This document shows positions 8,616-16,978 of a DNA stretch of 54,688 bases, one piece after another (position 1 is the first letter of the stretch; each line of letters starts with the position of its first letter). The stretch is from JBFXAM01 sp050184295 (lineage in GTDB: Bacteria; Planctomycetota; Phycisphaerae; UBA1845; Fen-1342): positions 1 through 54,688 of the forward strand of contig JBFXAM010000014.1 in NCBI GenBank assembly GCA_050184295.1. Direction: 5' to 3'. Made by a program: the position numbers and the translations under genes. The notes under the pieces are model-generated. The model had not been told where the DNA came from and made no database searches. It worked only from the letters and a program-made list of their open reading frames with translations.

Positions 8616-8733
8616 GGGACACGCTCCCCGGCGGGTCGAAGCGGCCGCGCTTCGAAACGCGCTCACGAGGACGAGGATGGGCGCGAATGCATCGCGCCGC
8701 CACGCGCGCCGGCGCCGCCAGCCGCCGAGCGCT

Positions 8734-9471
8734 TTATTCGCTCGCGGGCTTCTTGGCGCCCGCGGGGTTGCGGGCGGCGGGCTTCTTCGCCACTGCGGGC
8801 TTCTCCGTCGCCGCCGCGCCGCCGCCCGCACCGGCCGCGGGCTTGCCCGCGCGGCGTGGCGCCCGCTCGGAGCGCGGCTTACCCGCGTAGAAGTTGTAGC
8901 GCACCTGCGCCCGGCGGCGGCGTTCGGTCTTGTCCTTCAGCTTGGGGCGCGGCGCGTCGGTGTCGCCCACCCACTGCAAAATCGCGAGCTGCCCGCCGTC
9001 GCCGAGCCGGCGCTTCGCGAGCTTGATGATCCGCGTGTAGCCCCCCTGCGAGCCGCGCGCGTCGTTGCGCCGCTTGAGCTTCGGACCCACGTCGCTGAAC
9101 AGCCGATACAGCACCGACGTCGCGGTGAACTTGAGCTTGGCGGTCGGCTTCGGCGCACGGTAGCGCCGACCGGAACGCGAGCGCAGCACCTTCTCGCGCC
9201 GCGCGTCCGTCATCCGGTCGTATTCCGCCTGGTTTTCCCGTGGAATGATCGCGCGATCCGTCAGCAACGCCTCGGCCCGCTGCCGCGCCGCGAGGCTCCC
9301 GTCGATCGCGAGGCTCGCGAGCCGCTCGGCGAAGCGCCGCACTTCTTTCGCCTTGACGAAGGTCGTGCGGATTTCGCCGTGCTCGATCAGGCTCTGCACG
9401 AGATTCCGCCGCATTGCCAGTCGGTGCGAGGCGGTGCGGGCCAGCTTTCTTCCGAACACTTTGTGCCGCAT
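8734..9471 (-). CDS. rplQ: 50S ribosomal protein L17
   Basis: 245 residues starting MRHKVFGRKLART, the signature L17 opening. The conserved core covers about 1-120 (RRNLVQSLIEHGEIRTT, FVKAKEVRRFAERL). The common bacterial protein is about 120-130 residues; here an extension continues to 185, then an Ala/Lys/Pro tail of about 60 residues with repeated KKPA motifs. L17 lines the exit-tunnel side of the large subunit. It is the last gene of the alpha operon, 65 bp after rpoA. Confidence 0.95.
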   Translation of the reverse strand: MRHKVFGRKLARTASHRLAMRRNLVQSLIEHGEIRTTFVKAKEVRRFAERLASLAIDGSLAARQRAEALLTDRAIIPRENQAEYDRMTDARREKVLRSRSGRRYRAPKPTAKLKFTATSVLYRLFSDVGPKLKRRNDARGSQGGYTRIIKLAKRRLGDGGQLAILQWVGDTDAPRPKLKDKTERRRRAQVRYNFYAGKPRSERAPRRAGKPAAGAGGGAAATEKPAVAKKPAARNPAGAKKPASE

Positions 9472-9536
9472 GCGTCATCCTTCGTCGACGCGGCGCCAGC
9501 GGCCGCCGCGCGAGACTGCTTGGGGTCCTGGCGGCG

Positions 9537-10547
9537 CTAGAGCGTCGCGGTCGCGCTGCCCTCGACCGGGCCGCTCATGCCGAGCGAAAGCCCGAAATCG
9601 GCCAGCTTGCGCTTAACCTCGGTCAGCGAGGTTTTCCCGAAGCTCCGCAGTTGCAGCAACCCGGCCTCATCGTAGCGCACCAGGTCGCCGACCGTCGTGA
9701 TCTTGGCCGCCTCGAGACAGTTGCTCGCGCGAACCGACAGATCGAGGTTCGCGATCGGCATGTCGAGCTTCCGCCTGAGATCCTCGTCCACCGGCGCGTG
9801 GTGGATCGCCTCGCGGGCCTCGCCCGCGGCCACCGCGCTGCCCAGCTCGTAGTACTGGATGAACGGACTCAGGTGCTTGCGCAGAATCTTCGCCGCCTCG
9901 ACCAGCGCGTCTTCCGGCGTAACGGTGCCCTTGGTCCAGATCTCCAGGATCAGCCGGTCGTAGTTGACCTTCTGCCCGACGCGCGTCTCCTCGACGCGGT
10001 ACCGTACGCGCACCACCGGCGAAAACAGCGAATCAACCGGGATCACGCCGATCTCGGCGTTCTCGTCGATATTCTCCGGCGCCGGGATATAGCCGCGCCC
10101 GCGCTTCACGGCGATCTCACACGAAAAGCGCACGTCATCCGTGAGCGTCGCGAGCAGCAGGTCGGGATTGACGATCCGCACGGACGCGTCGCCTTGCAGG
10201 TCGCCGGCGCGCACCTCGCCACGCTGCTTGCGCTCGACTCGCAGCGTCTTGGGCTCGTCCGAGTCGCAGTCGACCACCAGGGCCTTGATGTTCAGCAGAA
10301 TGTCGGTCACGTCCTCGAGCACGCCCGGCAACGAGCAGAACTCGTGATCCGCGCCCGCGATCCGCGCCTCATACGGCGCCGACCCTTCCAGGCTCGACAA
10401 CAGAATGCGCCGCAGGCTGTTGCCAACCGTAATGCCAAAGCCGCGCTCGAACGGCTCGACCGAGAAACGCCCGTAGGTCGGCGTGCTGACCGCGTCCTCG
10501 CGAACCACACGCGTCGGCAGCTCCAGCCCGCGCCATCGAATCCGCAT
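9537..10547 (-). CDS. rpoA: DNA-directed RNA polymerase subunit alpha
   Basis: 336 residues, normal length. The N-terminal assembly domain (about 1-230) has the dimer motif GFGITVGNSLRRILLSS. A linker follows, then the alpha C-terminal domain (about 255-325; LDLSVRASNCLEAAKI and SFGKTSLTEVKRKL) with two helix-hairpin-helix motifs that bind UP elements and activators. It nucleates assembly of RNA polymerase. Between rpsD and rplQ, as in the classical alpha operon. Confidence 0.97.
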   Translation of the reverse strand: MRIRWRGLELPTRVVREDAVSTPTYGRFSVEPFERGFGITVGNSLRRILLSSLEGSAPYEARIAGADHEFCSLPGVLEDVTDILLNIKALVVDCDSDEPKTLRVERKQRGEVRAGDLQGDASVRIVNPDLLLATLTDDVRFSCEIAVKRGRGYIPAPENIDENAEIGVIPVDSLFSPVVRVRYRVEETRVGQKVNYDRLILEIWTKGTVTPEDALVEAAKILRKHLSPFIQYYELGSAVAAGEAREAIHHAPVDEDLRRKLDMPIANLDLSVRASNCLEAAKITTVGDLVRYDEAGLLQLRSFGKTSLTEVKRKLADFGLSLGMSGPVEGSATATL

Positions 10548-10610
10548 ATTGATATTGCCTCCGCAGCAGGGATCGCAGGGTCTTCGGACGATTCACGACG
10601 TTCCAGACGG

Positions 10611-11243
10611 CTAACGCGAGCAGAACTCGACGATCAGCGCCTCTTCCACCGGAATCTGCACGTCCTCGCGACCAGGCAACGTGAGCACCACGGCTTCCAT
10701 CTTGTTCGGATCGACCTGGAGCCAGGACTGCGCCTGCCGCTGGTTGTCGTCACCCATCTGGGTGCGAATGAACTTCTGACTTTTCTCGCTGGAGCGCACG
10801 GTGATCTTGTCCGCAGGCTGCACAAGGTAGCCCGGCCGGTCGATCCGCCGCCCGCCGACGAAGATGTGCCCGTGCGCGATCGCCTGCCGCGCCGTCTTGC
10901 GCGACGGCGCGAAGCCGGCCTTGAACACCGCGTTGTCCAACCGCCGCTCCAGCAGCCGCAGCAGGGTCTCGCCGGTGTTCTCCATGCCGCGCTCCGCCAT
11001 CTCGTACAACCGGCGGAACTGCTTCTCGAACACACCGTAGAACCGCTTCACCTTCTGCTTCTCACGCAGCCGAACGCCGAAATCGCTCGACTTGCCCCGC
11101 CGCCACGCGTGCATGCCCGGCGGCTTGTTGCGATAGTCCTTCTCCATCGGGCACTTGGCGGTCTCGCACCGCACGCCCTTCAGAAAGAGCTTGATCCCCT
11201 CGCGACGGCAGTTGCGACAGGCCGGTCCAATCTGACGCGCCAT
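10611..11243 (-). CDS. rpsD: 30S ribosomal protein S4 (zinc-binding form)
   Basis: 210 residues from ATG 11241-11243; the much longer open frame upstream overlaps rpsK and is spurious. The N-terminus has CRNC and later CETAKC, four cysteines expected to bind zinc (C+ type). The S4 RNA-binding domain is at about 95-160 (RLDNAVFKAGFAPSRKTARQ). S4 is a primary 16S rRNA binder and in many bacteria an autoregulator of its operon. Only two bases separate it from the rpsK stop. Confidence 0.96.
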   Translation of the reverse strand: MARQIGPACRNCRREGIKLFLKGVRCETAKCPMEKDYRNKPPGMHAWRRGKSSDFGVRLREKQKVKRFYGVFEKQFRRLYEMAERGMENTGETLLRLLERRLDNAVFKAGFAPSRKTARQAIAHGHIFVGGRRIDRPGYLVQPADKITVRSSEKSQKFIRTQMGDDNQRQAQSWLQVDPNKMEAVVLTLPGREDVQIPVEEALIVEFCSR

Positions 11244-11245
11244 CG

Positions 11246-11653
11246 CTAAACCCTCCGCTTCTTGCGCGGCCGGCACCCGTTGTGCGGGATCGGCGTGACA
11301 TCCTCGATCGACTGAATCCGCAGCCCCGCGCCCTGCAAGGCGGTAATCGCCGACTCGCGCCCGGCGCCCGGCCCCTTCACCCGCACATCGACCTCGACCA
11401 CGCCCATCTTCTTGGCCTCGTTGGCGCAGTACTGCGCCGCACGCTGGGCCGCGAAGGGCGTGCTCTTGCGCGCCCCAGTGAACTTCTTCTCGCCGCCGCC
11501 GAGCGGCACCGACCCCGCCGACGCCCACGCCAGCGTGTCGCCGTTGGTGTCCGTGATCGTGACGATGGTGTTGTTGAAGGTCGCCTGGATGTGGACCGTC
11601 GCCTTCGCGACGTTCCGCTTCCCACGCCGTTTTGCCGCTGATGCCTTTGCCAA
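11246..11653 (-). CDS. rpsK: 30S ribosomal protein S11
   Basis: 135 residues. The start codon is TTG (11651-11653), with GGGAG eight bases upstream; no ATG lies nearby in frame. The sequence MAKASAAKRRGKRNVAKATV leads into HIQATFNNTIVTITD, the conserved S11 core. The C-terminus IEDVTPIPHNGCRPRKKRRV is diagnostic. S11 forms part of the platform near the E site. Confidence 0.96.
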   Translation of the reverse strand: MAKASAAKRRGKRNVAKATVHIQATFNNTIVTITDTNGDTLAWASAGSVPLGGGEKKFTGARKSTPFAAQRAAQYCANEAKKMGVVEVDVRVKGPGAGRESAITALQGAGLRIQSIEDVTPIPHNGCRPRKKRRV

Positions 11654-11708
11654 GCCTCGAACTCCCTGTGCTTCGCAGTTCCCGTCCGCTCCGCGCGCCG
11701 CCCGCCGA

Positions 11709-12095
11709 CTAGCGGTGCATTTCCTTCACGCCCTTCTTGCCCGCCACCGTCTTGCGCGGCCCCTTGCGCGTTCGTGCATTCGTCCTCGTCCGCTGCCCAC
11801 GCACCGGCAGGTTGCGGATGTGTCGCATCCCGCGGTAACAGCGAATGTCGCGCAGCCGCGCGATGTTCTGCTGAATCTGCCGCCGCAGCGCGCCCTCCAC
11901 AACGTAGCTCGTCTCGATGATCCCCGCGATGCGGCTGATCTCGTCTTCGCTGAGCTTGCTCGCCCGCGTCGCCGGGTCGATCCCCGCCTTCGCGAGAATG
12001 TCAACCGCGTTGGACGGCCCGACGCCGTAGATATAACGCAGCGACACGTCAATCCGCTTGCCGCTCGGAATGTCGACACCTGCAATACGTGGCAT
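11709..12095 (-). CDS. rpsM: 30S ribosomal protein S13
   Basis: 128 residues. It starts MPRIAGVDIPSGKRIDVSL and contains the helix-two-turn-helix YIYGVGPSNAVDILAKAGID. The basic tail GQRTRTNARTRKGPRKTV is diagnostic and reaches the P-site tRNA. It lies between rpmJ and rpsK as in the standard alpha operon. Confidence 0.97.
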   Translation of the reverse strand: MPRIAGVDIPSGKRIDVSLRYIYGVGPSNAVDILAKAGIDPATRASKLSEDEISRIAGIIETSYVVEGALRRQIQQNIARLRDIRCYRGMRHIRNLPVRGQRTRTNARTRKGPRKTVAGKKGVKEMHR

Positions 12096-12111
12096 ACGCG
12101 CGCCTTTGCTC

Positions 12112-12225
12112 TTAGCCCTGTCGCTGCTTGTGCCGCGGGTTCGTGCAGATGACCCGCACCGTCCCGCGGCGCTTGATCACCTTGCAGTTCTCGCACATCC
12201 GTTTCACGCTGCTGCGCACCTTCAT
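12112..12225 (-). CDS. rpmJ: 50S ribosomal protein L36
   Basis: A 37-codon gene from ATG 12223-12225 to TAA 12112-12114. The protein begins MKVRSSVKRMCENCKVIKRR and ends NPRHKQRQG. It keeps the zinc-binding set (two Cys in CENC, one Cys in VICTNP, and the late His), so it is the C+ form. It lies between map and rpsM, where infA-rpmJ is usual; here no infA precedes it. Confidence 0.95.
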   Translation of the reverse strand: MKVRSSVKRMCENCKVIKRRGTVRVICTNPRHKQRQG

Positions 12226-12309
12226 GACCCTGCACTCCCGTCCGCTGCCCGCGAACCACGCCGCCGCCGGCTCCGCGGCAAAGCGGCTCGACCGCCGATC
12301 TGCGCTTCG
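12226..12309. other. gap where infA would be expected
   Basis: There are 84 bases between the map stop and the rpmJ start. IF-1 needs about 72 codons, so infA cannot be here. No gene or clear hairpin is visible. Confidence 0.8.
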
Positions 12310-13119
12310 TCACACCGCCGCGCCGCGGCCGTCTGTCAGCACGTCCGCGCCGTCCGCCGTCACCGCGACCGTGTGCTCGTAATGCGCCGCCAGCGACCCG
12401 TCCCGTGTCACGATCGTCCACCGGTCCGCGTCGCGAAACTCCACCTTCGCCCGACCCGCCGTCACCATCGGCTCGATCGCCAACGTCATCCCCGGCGTCA
12501 GCTCAAAGTCCGCGTCCTTGTGCGAGCGGTCGAAATAGTTCGGAACCTTCGGCTCTTCGTGCATGTCCCGGCCGATCCCGTGACCGACGAAATCACGCAC
12601 CACGCCGAAGCCCGCGTCCTCCACCAGCCGCTGCATCTCTCGCGCCACCCGGCTCCACCGCTCGTACGGGCGGATCTCCCGGATCGCCAGGTCGAGCGTC
12701 TCGCGCGTCACGCGCAGCAGCCGCTGAACCTCCGGCGCGACGCGCCCGACCGCGTACGTCCGCGCCGAGTCGCCGCAATACCCTTTCAGCCGAACGCCGC
12801 AGTCGATCTTCACGATGTCGCCTTCCTTCAGCGGGCGACGATCCGGGATGCCGTGCACCACTTCCGAATTCACCGACGCGCAGATGCTCGCCGGAAACGG
12901 AAACTTCGCCTGCGGGTTCTTCACGCCGAGAAACAGCGCCGTTGCACCCGCGTCCGCGATCATCCGCGTGACGACCGCGTTGATCTCCTCGGTCGTCGCG
13001 CCCGGCTGGACCAGCGCGTCCACCGCCTCCAGAATCCGCCAGACCAGCGCGCCCGCCGCACGCATCAACTCGATCTCGCGCGGCGACTTGATGACGATTC
13101 TCGCGGTCGCCGCGGTCAT
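12310..13119 (-). CDS. map: methionine aminopeptidase, type I
   Basis: 269 residues from ATG 13117-13119, which overlaps the adk stop by four bases (ATGA), suggesting translational coupling. It removes the initiator methionine from nascent proteins. The five metal ligands are visible: Asp in VKIDCGV, Asp in YCGDSART, His in GHGIGRDMH, Glu in LAIEPMV, and Glu in HYEHTVAV. No N-terminal zinc extension is present. The upstream in-frame extension overlaps adk and is rejected. Confidence 0.95.
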   Translation of the reverse strand: MTAATARIVIKSPREIELMRAAGALVWRILEAVDALVQPGATTEEINAVVTRMIADAGATALFLGVKNPQAKFPFPASICASVNSEVVHGIPDRRPLKEGDIVKIDCGVRLKGYCGDSARTYAVGRVAPEVQRLLRVTRETLDLAIREIRPYERWSRVAREMQRLVEDAGFGVVRDFVGHGIGRDMHEEPKVPNYFDRSHKDADFELTPGMTLAIEPMVTAGRAKVEFRDADRWTIVTRDGSLAAHYEHTVAVTADGADVLTDGRGAAV

Positions 13120-13784
13120 GTGCCTCGGCCCAGCGAATCGACGATGTCCATCAGCTCGGCCTCGACGTCCGCGGCGGGCGCGACCGCGTTCACCGGCCGC
13201 AGCAGCCCGCGCTCCGTGTAATATTCCACCAGCGGCGCCGTCTGCGAGCGGTACGTCGCCAGGCGCGTCGTAATCACGTCCGCGTCGTCGTCCACGCGCT
13301 GGACCAGCGCCCCACCGCACGCGTCGCACCGGTCGGCGACCCGCGGCGGCAAGAATTTCGTATTATAAGTCCGGCCGCACGCGTTGCAAACCCGCCGCGT
13401 CACAATACGTTCGACAATCGTCGCGTCGTCCGCCTGAAAGTCGATCGCCCCGTGCAGCGGCGTCCCGCGGTCCGACAAGCCTAAATCGAGCGCTCGGGCC
13501 TGCGGCACGGTGCGCGGATAGCCATCCAACACAAACCCGGACGCGTGCGGCAGGCGCTCGATGCACGAGAGCATCACGCCCGTGATCACCGCGTCGGGAA
13601 CCAACGTGCCCGATTTCACGTACTCGGCCGCCGCGTTCCCGACCTCGCTACCGCTGCCCATCTCCCGGCGAAGCACGTCGCCGCTGGAAAGCCACTCCCA
13701 GGCGAACCGCTCGCTGAGCTTCTGCGCCTGAGTGCCCTTCCCAGTTCCGGGAGGCCCCAGGAAGACCAGGCGCAGCGCTGCCAT
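13116..13784 (-). CDS. adk: adenylate kinase
   Basis: 222 residues, the long-lid bacterial type. The P-loop is GPPGTGKGTQA at the N-terminus. The NMP-binding region follows and DGYPRTVPQA is conserved. The lid carries two CxxC pairs (CNAC and CDAC), expected to bind structural zinc. It interconverts ATP+AMP and 2 ADP. It starts one base before the secY stop and overlaps map by four bases, so secY-adk-map is tightly coupled. Confidence 0.96.
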   Translation of the reverse strand: MAALRLVFLGPPGTGKGTQAQKLSERFAWEWLSSGDVLRREMGSGSEVGNAAAEYVKSGTLVPDAVITGVMLSCIERLPHASGFVLDGYPRTVPQARALDLGLSDRGTPLHGAIDFQADDATIVERIVTRRVCNACGRTYNTKFLPPRVADRCDACGGALVQRVDDDADVITTRLATYRSQTAPLVEYYTERGLLRPVNAVAPAADVEAELMDIVDSLGRGT

Positions 13785-13785
13785 G

Positions 13786-15153
13786 CTAGTAACGACCCTT
13801 CACCCGGCCGCCGCCGTCGCCGCCCAGGAAGCCTTCGTAGTTTCGCATGATCAGGTTGGCCTCCAGTCGCTGGATCAGGTCGAGCGCCACGCTCACCACG
13901 ATCAGCAGCCCTGTGCCCCCCAGGAACGCCGAGATGCTGTAGGGAATCCCCAGTTGCGTCGCCACGATCGACGGAATCACCGCGATCACCGACAGGAAAC
14001 CCGCCCCAATGTACGTGATGCGCCCCATCACCGATTCGAGGTAGTCCGCCGTCCGCTTCCCCGGCCGCAGCCCCGGAATGAAGCTCCCCATGTCGCGCAG
14101 GTTGTTCGCGAGTTCCTTGGGCTGAAACTGCACGCTCGTCCAGAAGTACGCGAAGAAGTAGATCATCGCCACGTACGTCAGCTCGTACATGAATCGCCCG
14201 GGCCGGAAGGCCTCGTCGAGAAACAGCCACAACCCGCGCGGCGGCAGCGCGGCGCCCGCCAGCCATGCAAAAATCACGTTCGGAAACAGGAGGAACGAAC
14301 TTGCAAAGATGATCGGCATCACGCCGCCGTGGTTCACCCGCAGCGGCAGGTAGTGCCGCATGCCGCCGACCACGCGCGTCCCGCGCGTCTGCTTGGCCTG
14401 CTGCACCGGAATCCGCCGCTGGGCCTGCGTGATCAGAATCGCGCCCGCCACCACCGCCACGAACGAGATCACCATGAAGATGACCTTTTCCGGCGTGATG
14501 ATGCCGCCGCCCGCGGCCCCGGACCAGTTCAGCCCCTGGAAGAGCTCGATGAACGCGTTCGGCAGCCGCGCGACGATGCCCGCCATGATGATCAGGCTGA
14601 TGCCGTTGCCGATGCCGTACTCGTCGATCTGCTCGCCGATCCACATCAGCAGGATCGTGCCGACCATCAGCGCCATGAGCGCGACGAGCGCGAAATTGAA
14701 CGAGCCGGCGTAATCGGGATACACCAGACCCTGGGCATTGAGATAGCGGATCCAGAAGACCGCCTGGATCAGGCACAGCCCGACCGTGGAGTAGCGTGTG
14801 TATTCGGTGATCTTGCGCCGGCCGCTTTCGCCTTCCTTCTGGAGTTTCTCCAGCGCGGGCAGGACGGTCACGAGAATCTGGAGGATGATCGACGCGCTGA
14901 TATACGGCATGATCCCCAGGCCGAACACCGTGCTCTGACCCAGGTCGCCGCCGGTGAACATCGCGAACAGCTCAGCCGCCTGCTGCGTCGCGCCGCCGCC
15001 GGACTGCTCAAAGTGCCGCGCCAACTGCTCCTGGTTGATGCCCGGAAGCGGGACGTAGAAGCCGATCCGATACACGCACAGCATCAGCAGCGTGAACAAG
15101 ACCTTCTTGCGCAGGTCGGGAATCTTGAATACGTTGATGAACGCCTTGAACAT
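13786..15153 (-). CDS. secY: preprotein translocase subunit SecY
   Basis: 455 residues with ten hydrophobic segments in the usual SecY pattern. The N-terminus MFKAFINVFKIPDLRKKVLF precedes TM1. LPGINQEQL is the plug-side region, and AEQTRGTR-like QAKQTRGTR lies in a cytosolic loop. The C-terminal half (PKELANNLRDMGSFIPGLRP) is highly conserved. It forms the Sec channel. Position after rplO and before adk is the classical spc order. Confidence 0.97.
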   Translation of the reverse strand: MFKAFINVFKIPDLRKKVLFTLLMLCVYRIGFYVPLPGINQEQLARHFEQSGGGATQQAAELFAMFTGGDLGQSTVFGLGIMPYISASIILQILVTVLPALEKLQKEGESGRRKITEYTRYSTVGLCLIQAVFWIRYLNAQGLVYPDYAGSFNFALVALMALMVGTILLMWIGEQIDEYGIGNGISLIIMAGIVARLPNAFIELFQGLNWSGAAGGGIITPEKVIFMVISFVAVVAGAILITQAQRRIPVQQAKQTRGTRVVGGMRHYLPLRVNHGGVMPIIFASSFLLFPNVIFAWLAGAALPPRGLWLFLDEAFRPGRFMYELTYVAMIYFFAYFWTSVQFQPKELANNLRDMGSFIPGLRPGKRTADYLESVMGRITYIGAGFLSVIAVIPSIVATQLGIPYSISAFLGGTGLLIVVSVALDLIQRLEANLIMRNYEGFLGGDGGGRVKGRY

Positions 15154-15227
15154 CGCGAACGTTCCTCGTCCCGACCCGCGCCGTCAGCCGCGCCACCCGA
15201 ACCGGGGCCCCGCGAGCAGCCGCACAG

Positions 15228-15797
15228 CTACTTCGCGGCGTCGCCGCCCTTGCGCTTCGCCTTCACACCCGGATCCGCAGCCCTGGCCGCGGGGGTGGCC
15301 TTTGAAACCGTATTGCGCTTCGCCTTCCACAACGCCGCGCTGTCGCGCGCCGCGATGAGCTTCAGCGCCCCGCCGGCCTTCTCGATCGCGGCCTTCGCGC
15401 TCCCGCTGGCCGCGTGCACCTCGCAGGTGAGTTTCTTGGTCAGCTCGCCGGCGCCGAGAATCTTGACCGGCGCGTCGGCCCGGCCGACGAGGTGGAGCTT
15501 GCGGAGCGCGTCAACGTCGACGCGGTCGCCGGCGTTGAAACACTCCTCCAGCGTCGCGAGATTCACGACCTGGTACTCCGTGCGGAAGTTGTAGTTGGAA
15601 AAGCCGCGCTTCCGCAGGCGGCGGAACAGCGGCATCGCGCCGCCTTCGTACAGCGGGCGCGCCCCGCCGCCCGAACGCGACTGGTTGCCCTTGTTGCCGC
15701 GACCGCAGGTCTTGCCCATGCCGCTGCTCTCGCCGCGGCCGACGCGCTTGCGGCGCTTGCGAGCGCCGGCGAGCTGCGTAATCTGGTCGATCATCAT
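15228..15797 (-). CDS. rplO: 50S ribosomal protein L15
   Basis: 189 residues, longer than the usual 145-150. The N-terminus (RKRRKRVGRGESSGMGKTCG) and GNKGNQSRSG are diagnostic. The C-terminal third after the L15 core (KKLTCEVHAASGSAKAAIEK) carries an extra Ala/Lys-rich tail of about 45 residues. Two adjacent ATG codons could start it. It follows rpsE directly; rpmD (L30), normally between them, is absent. Confidence 0.95.
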   Translation of the reverse strand: MMIDQITQLAGARKRRKRVGRGESSGMGKTCGRGNKGNQSRSGGGARPLYEGGAMPLFRRLRKRGFSNYNFRTEYQVVNLATLEECFNAGDRVDVDALRKLHLVGRADAPVKILGAGELTKKLTCEVHAASGSAKAAIEKAGGALKLIAARDSAALWKAKRNTVSKATPAARAADPGVKAKRKGGDAAK

Positions 15798-15828
15798 GGT
15801 CTAAGTCCCCAATCGCGAGATACGTTCG

Positions 15829-16560
15829 CTACGCGGTCGCCGCCGCCGGCTCCGCCAAAGCCGCGCCCAGCGCCAGCTCGATCTTCACGCCGCGCAGTCG
15901 CTCCACGTCGCGCCGCGTGCGCAACCGCGTCAGACCGTCGACCGCGGCCTTCACCAGGTTCTTGGGGCTCGTCGACCCGGACGCCTTCGTAAGCACGTCC
16001 TTGATCCCCGCCAGTTCGAGCACCGCGCGGGCCGCCGCCCCGGCGATCACGCCGGTGCCGGGCGCCGCGGGAATCAGCAGAATCTTGCTGGCGCCGAATC
16101 GGCCGATGATCCGATGCGGAACGGTCGTGCCGCGCCGCGGAATCGTGACCAGGTTGCGCTTCGCGATCTTCACGCCTTTCTCGACGGCCTGCGGAACTTC
16201 GTTCGCCTTGCCATAGCCGAAACCGACGCGGCCGTTGCGGTCGCCGACCACGACCAGCGCGCCGAACGAGAAGCGACGCCCGCCTTTCACCACCGTGGCG
16301 CAGCGATAGAGTTTGACCAGCGTGTCTTCGATCCCGCCGTCGTCGCCACCGTCGCGATCGCGACGCCGTCCCCCGCGCCCGCCCGGCCCGCCGGGCCCAC
16401 CAGGCCCGCCGCGCCCGCCGCCCGGCCCGCCGCGCCCGCCACCGCCACCCGGCCCGCCGCGGCGCGGACCGCGGCCATCGCCGCCGCCGCCCCGGCGCGG
16501 TTCGTGCTGCGCAGCTTCCTGAGGCGCCTGTGGTTGAGTTTCTTCCGGATTCGTCGCCAT
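15829..16560 (-). CDS. rpsE: 30S ribosomal protein S5 with Gly/Arg-rich N-terminal extension
   Basis: 243 residues, against about 165 usually. Residues 1-75 are a Gly/Arg/Pro-rich stretch with repeated GGPGG and RGG-like units, preceded by a Gln/Ala/Pro segment. The S5 fold starts at about 76 (IEDTLVKLYRCATVVKGGRR), with the dsRBD-like part GDRNGRVGFGYGKANEVPQA and the C-terminal domain. S5 contributes to decoding fidelity. The stop codon is 268 bases from the rplO region's conserved end, and the gene starts 16 bp after rplR. The extension keeps frame, and no later start has a better ribosome site. Confidence 0.93.
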   Translation of the reverse strand: MATNPEETQPQAPQEAAQHEPRRGGGGDGRGPRRGGPGGGGGRGGPGGGRGGPGGPGGPGGRGGRRRDRDGGDDGGIEDTLVKLYRCATVVKGGRRFSFGALVVVGDRNGRVGFGYGKANEVPQAVEKGVKIAKRNLVTIPRRGTTVPHRIIGRFGASKILLIPAAPGTGVIAGAAARAVLELAGIKDVLTKASGSTSPKNLVKAAVDGLTRLRTRRDVERLRGVKIELALGAALAEPAAATA

Positions 16561-16576
16561 GTGCGTCCCGCGCTTT

Positions 16577-16945
16577 CTAGAACTTCAGCCCTGCCGCCCG
16601 TGCCGCGTCCGCGAGCGCCTTGAGGCGCCCGTGAAACTTGCGCCCACGCCGATCGAAACAAACGGCCCCGATCCCCAGACCCTTCGCCCGCTCGCCCAGC
16701 ATCCTGCCGAGCGCCTCGGCGGCTTTGCGATTGCCGCCGTAGGGCGTCTGCGAGCGGATGTCCGGCGCCTGCGTTGACAACGCGCAGAGCGTCCGCCCGC
16801 TTTCGTCGTCGATGATTTGCGCGTACAGGTTCGAGAGCGACTTCGTCACTGCCAGCCGCGGTCGGTCCGGCGTGCCGCGCACGTGCTTGCGGACGCGGCG
16901 CACGCGCCGCGCGAGCCGAGTTTTCTTGACGGAAGCTGTCTTCAT
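16577..16945 (-). CDS. rplR: 50S ribosomal protein L18
   Basis: 122 residues from ATG 16943-16945 (MKTASVKKTRLARRVRRVRK), with AAGGG nine bases upstream. An in-frame ATG eight codons earlier has no ribosome site and sits ten bases from the rplF stop. The core RPRLAVTKSLSNLYAQIIDD and C-terminal FDRRGRKFHGRLKALADAAR are diagnostic. L18 binds 5S rRNA. Confidence 0.95.
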   Translation of the reverse strand: MKTASVKKTRLARRVRRVRKHVRGTPDRPRLAVTKSLSNLYAQIIDDESGRTLCALSTQAPDIRSQTPYGGNRKAAEALGRMLGERAKGLGIGAVCFDRRGRKFHGRLKALADAARAAGLKF

Positions 16946-16978
16946 GTCCGATCGCCCTTCGACTCTCATGCCGCCCGG

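Noticed and set aside
8616..8831. N-terminal extension of the HIT protein
   Set aside because: It overlaps rplQ, is Arg/Pro rich, and the ATG at 8613-8615 with a clear ribosome site gives the normal HIT start.
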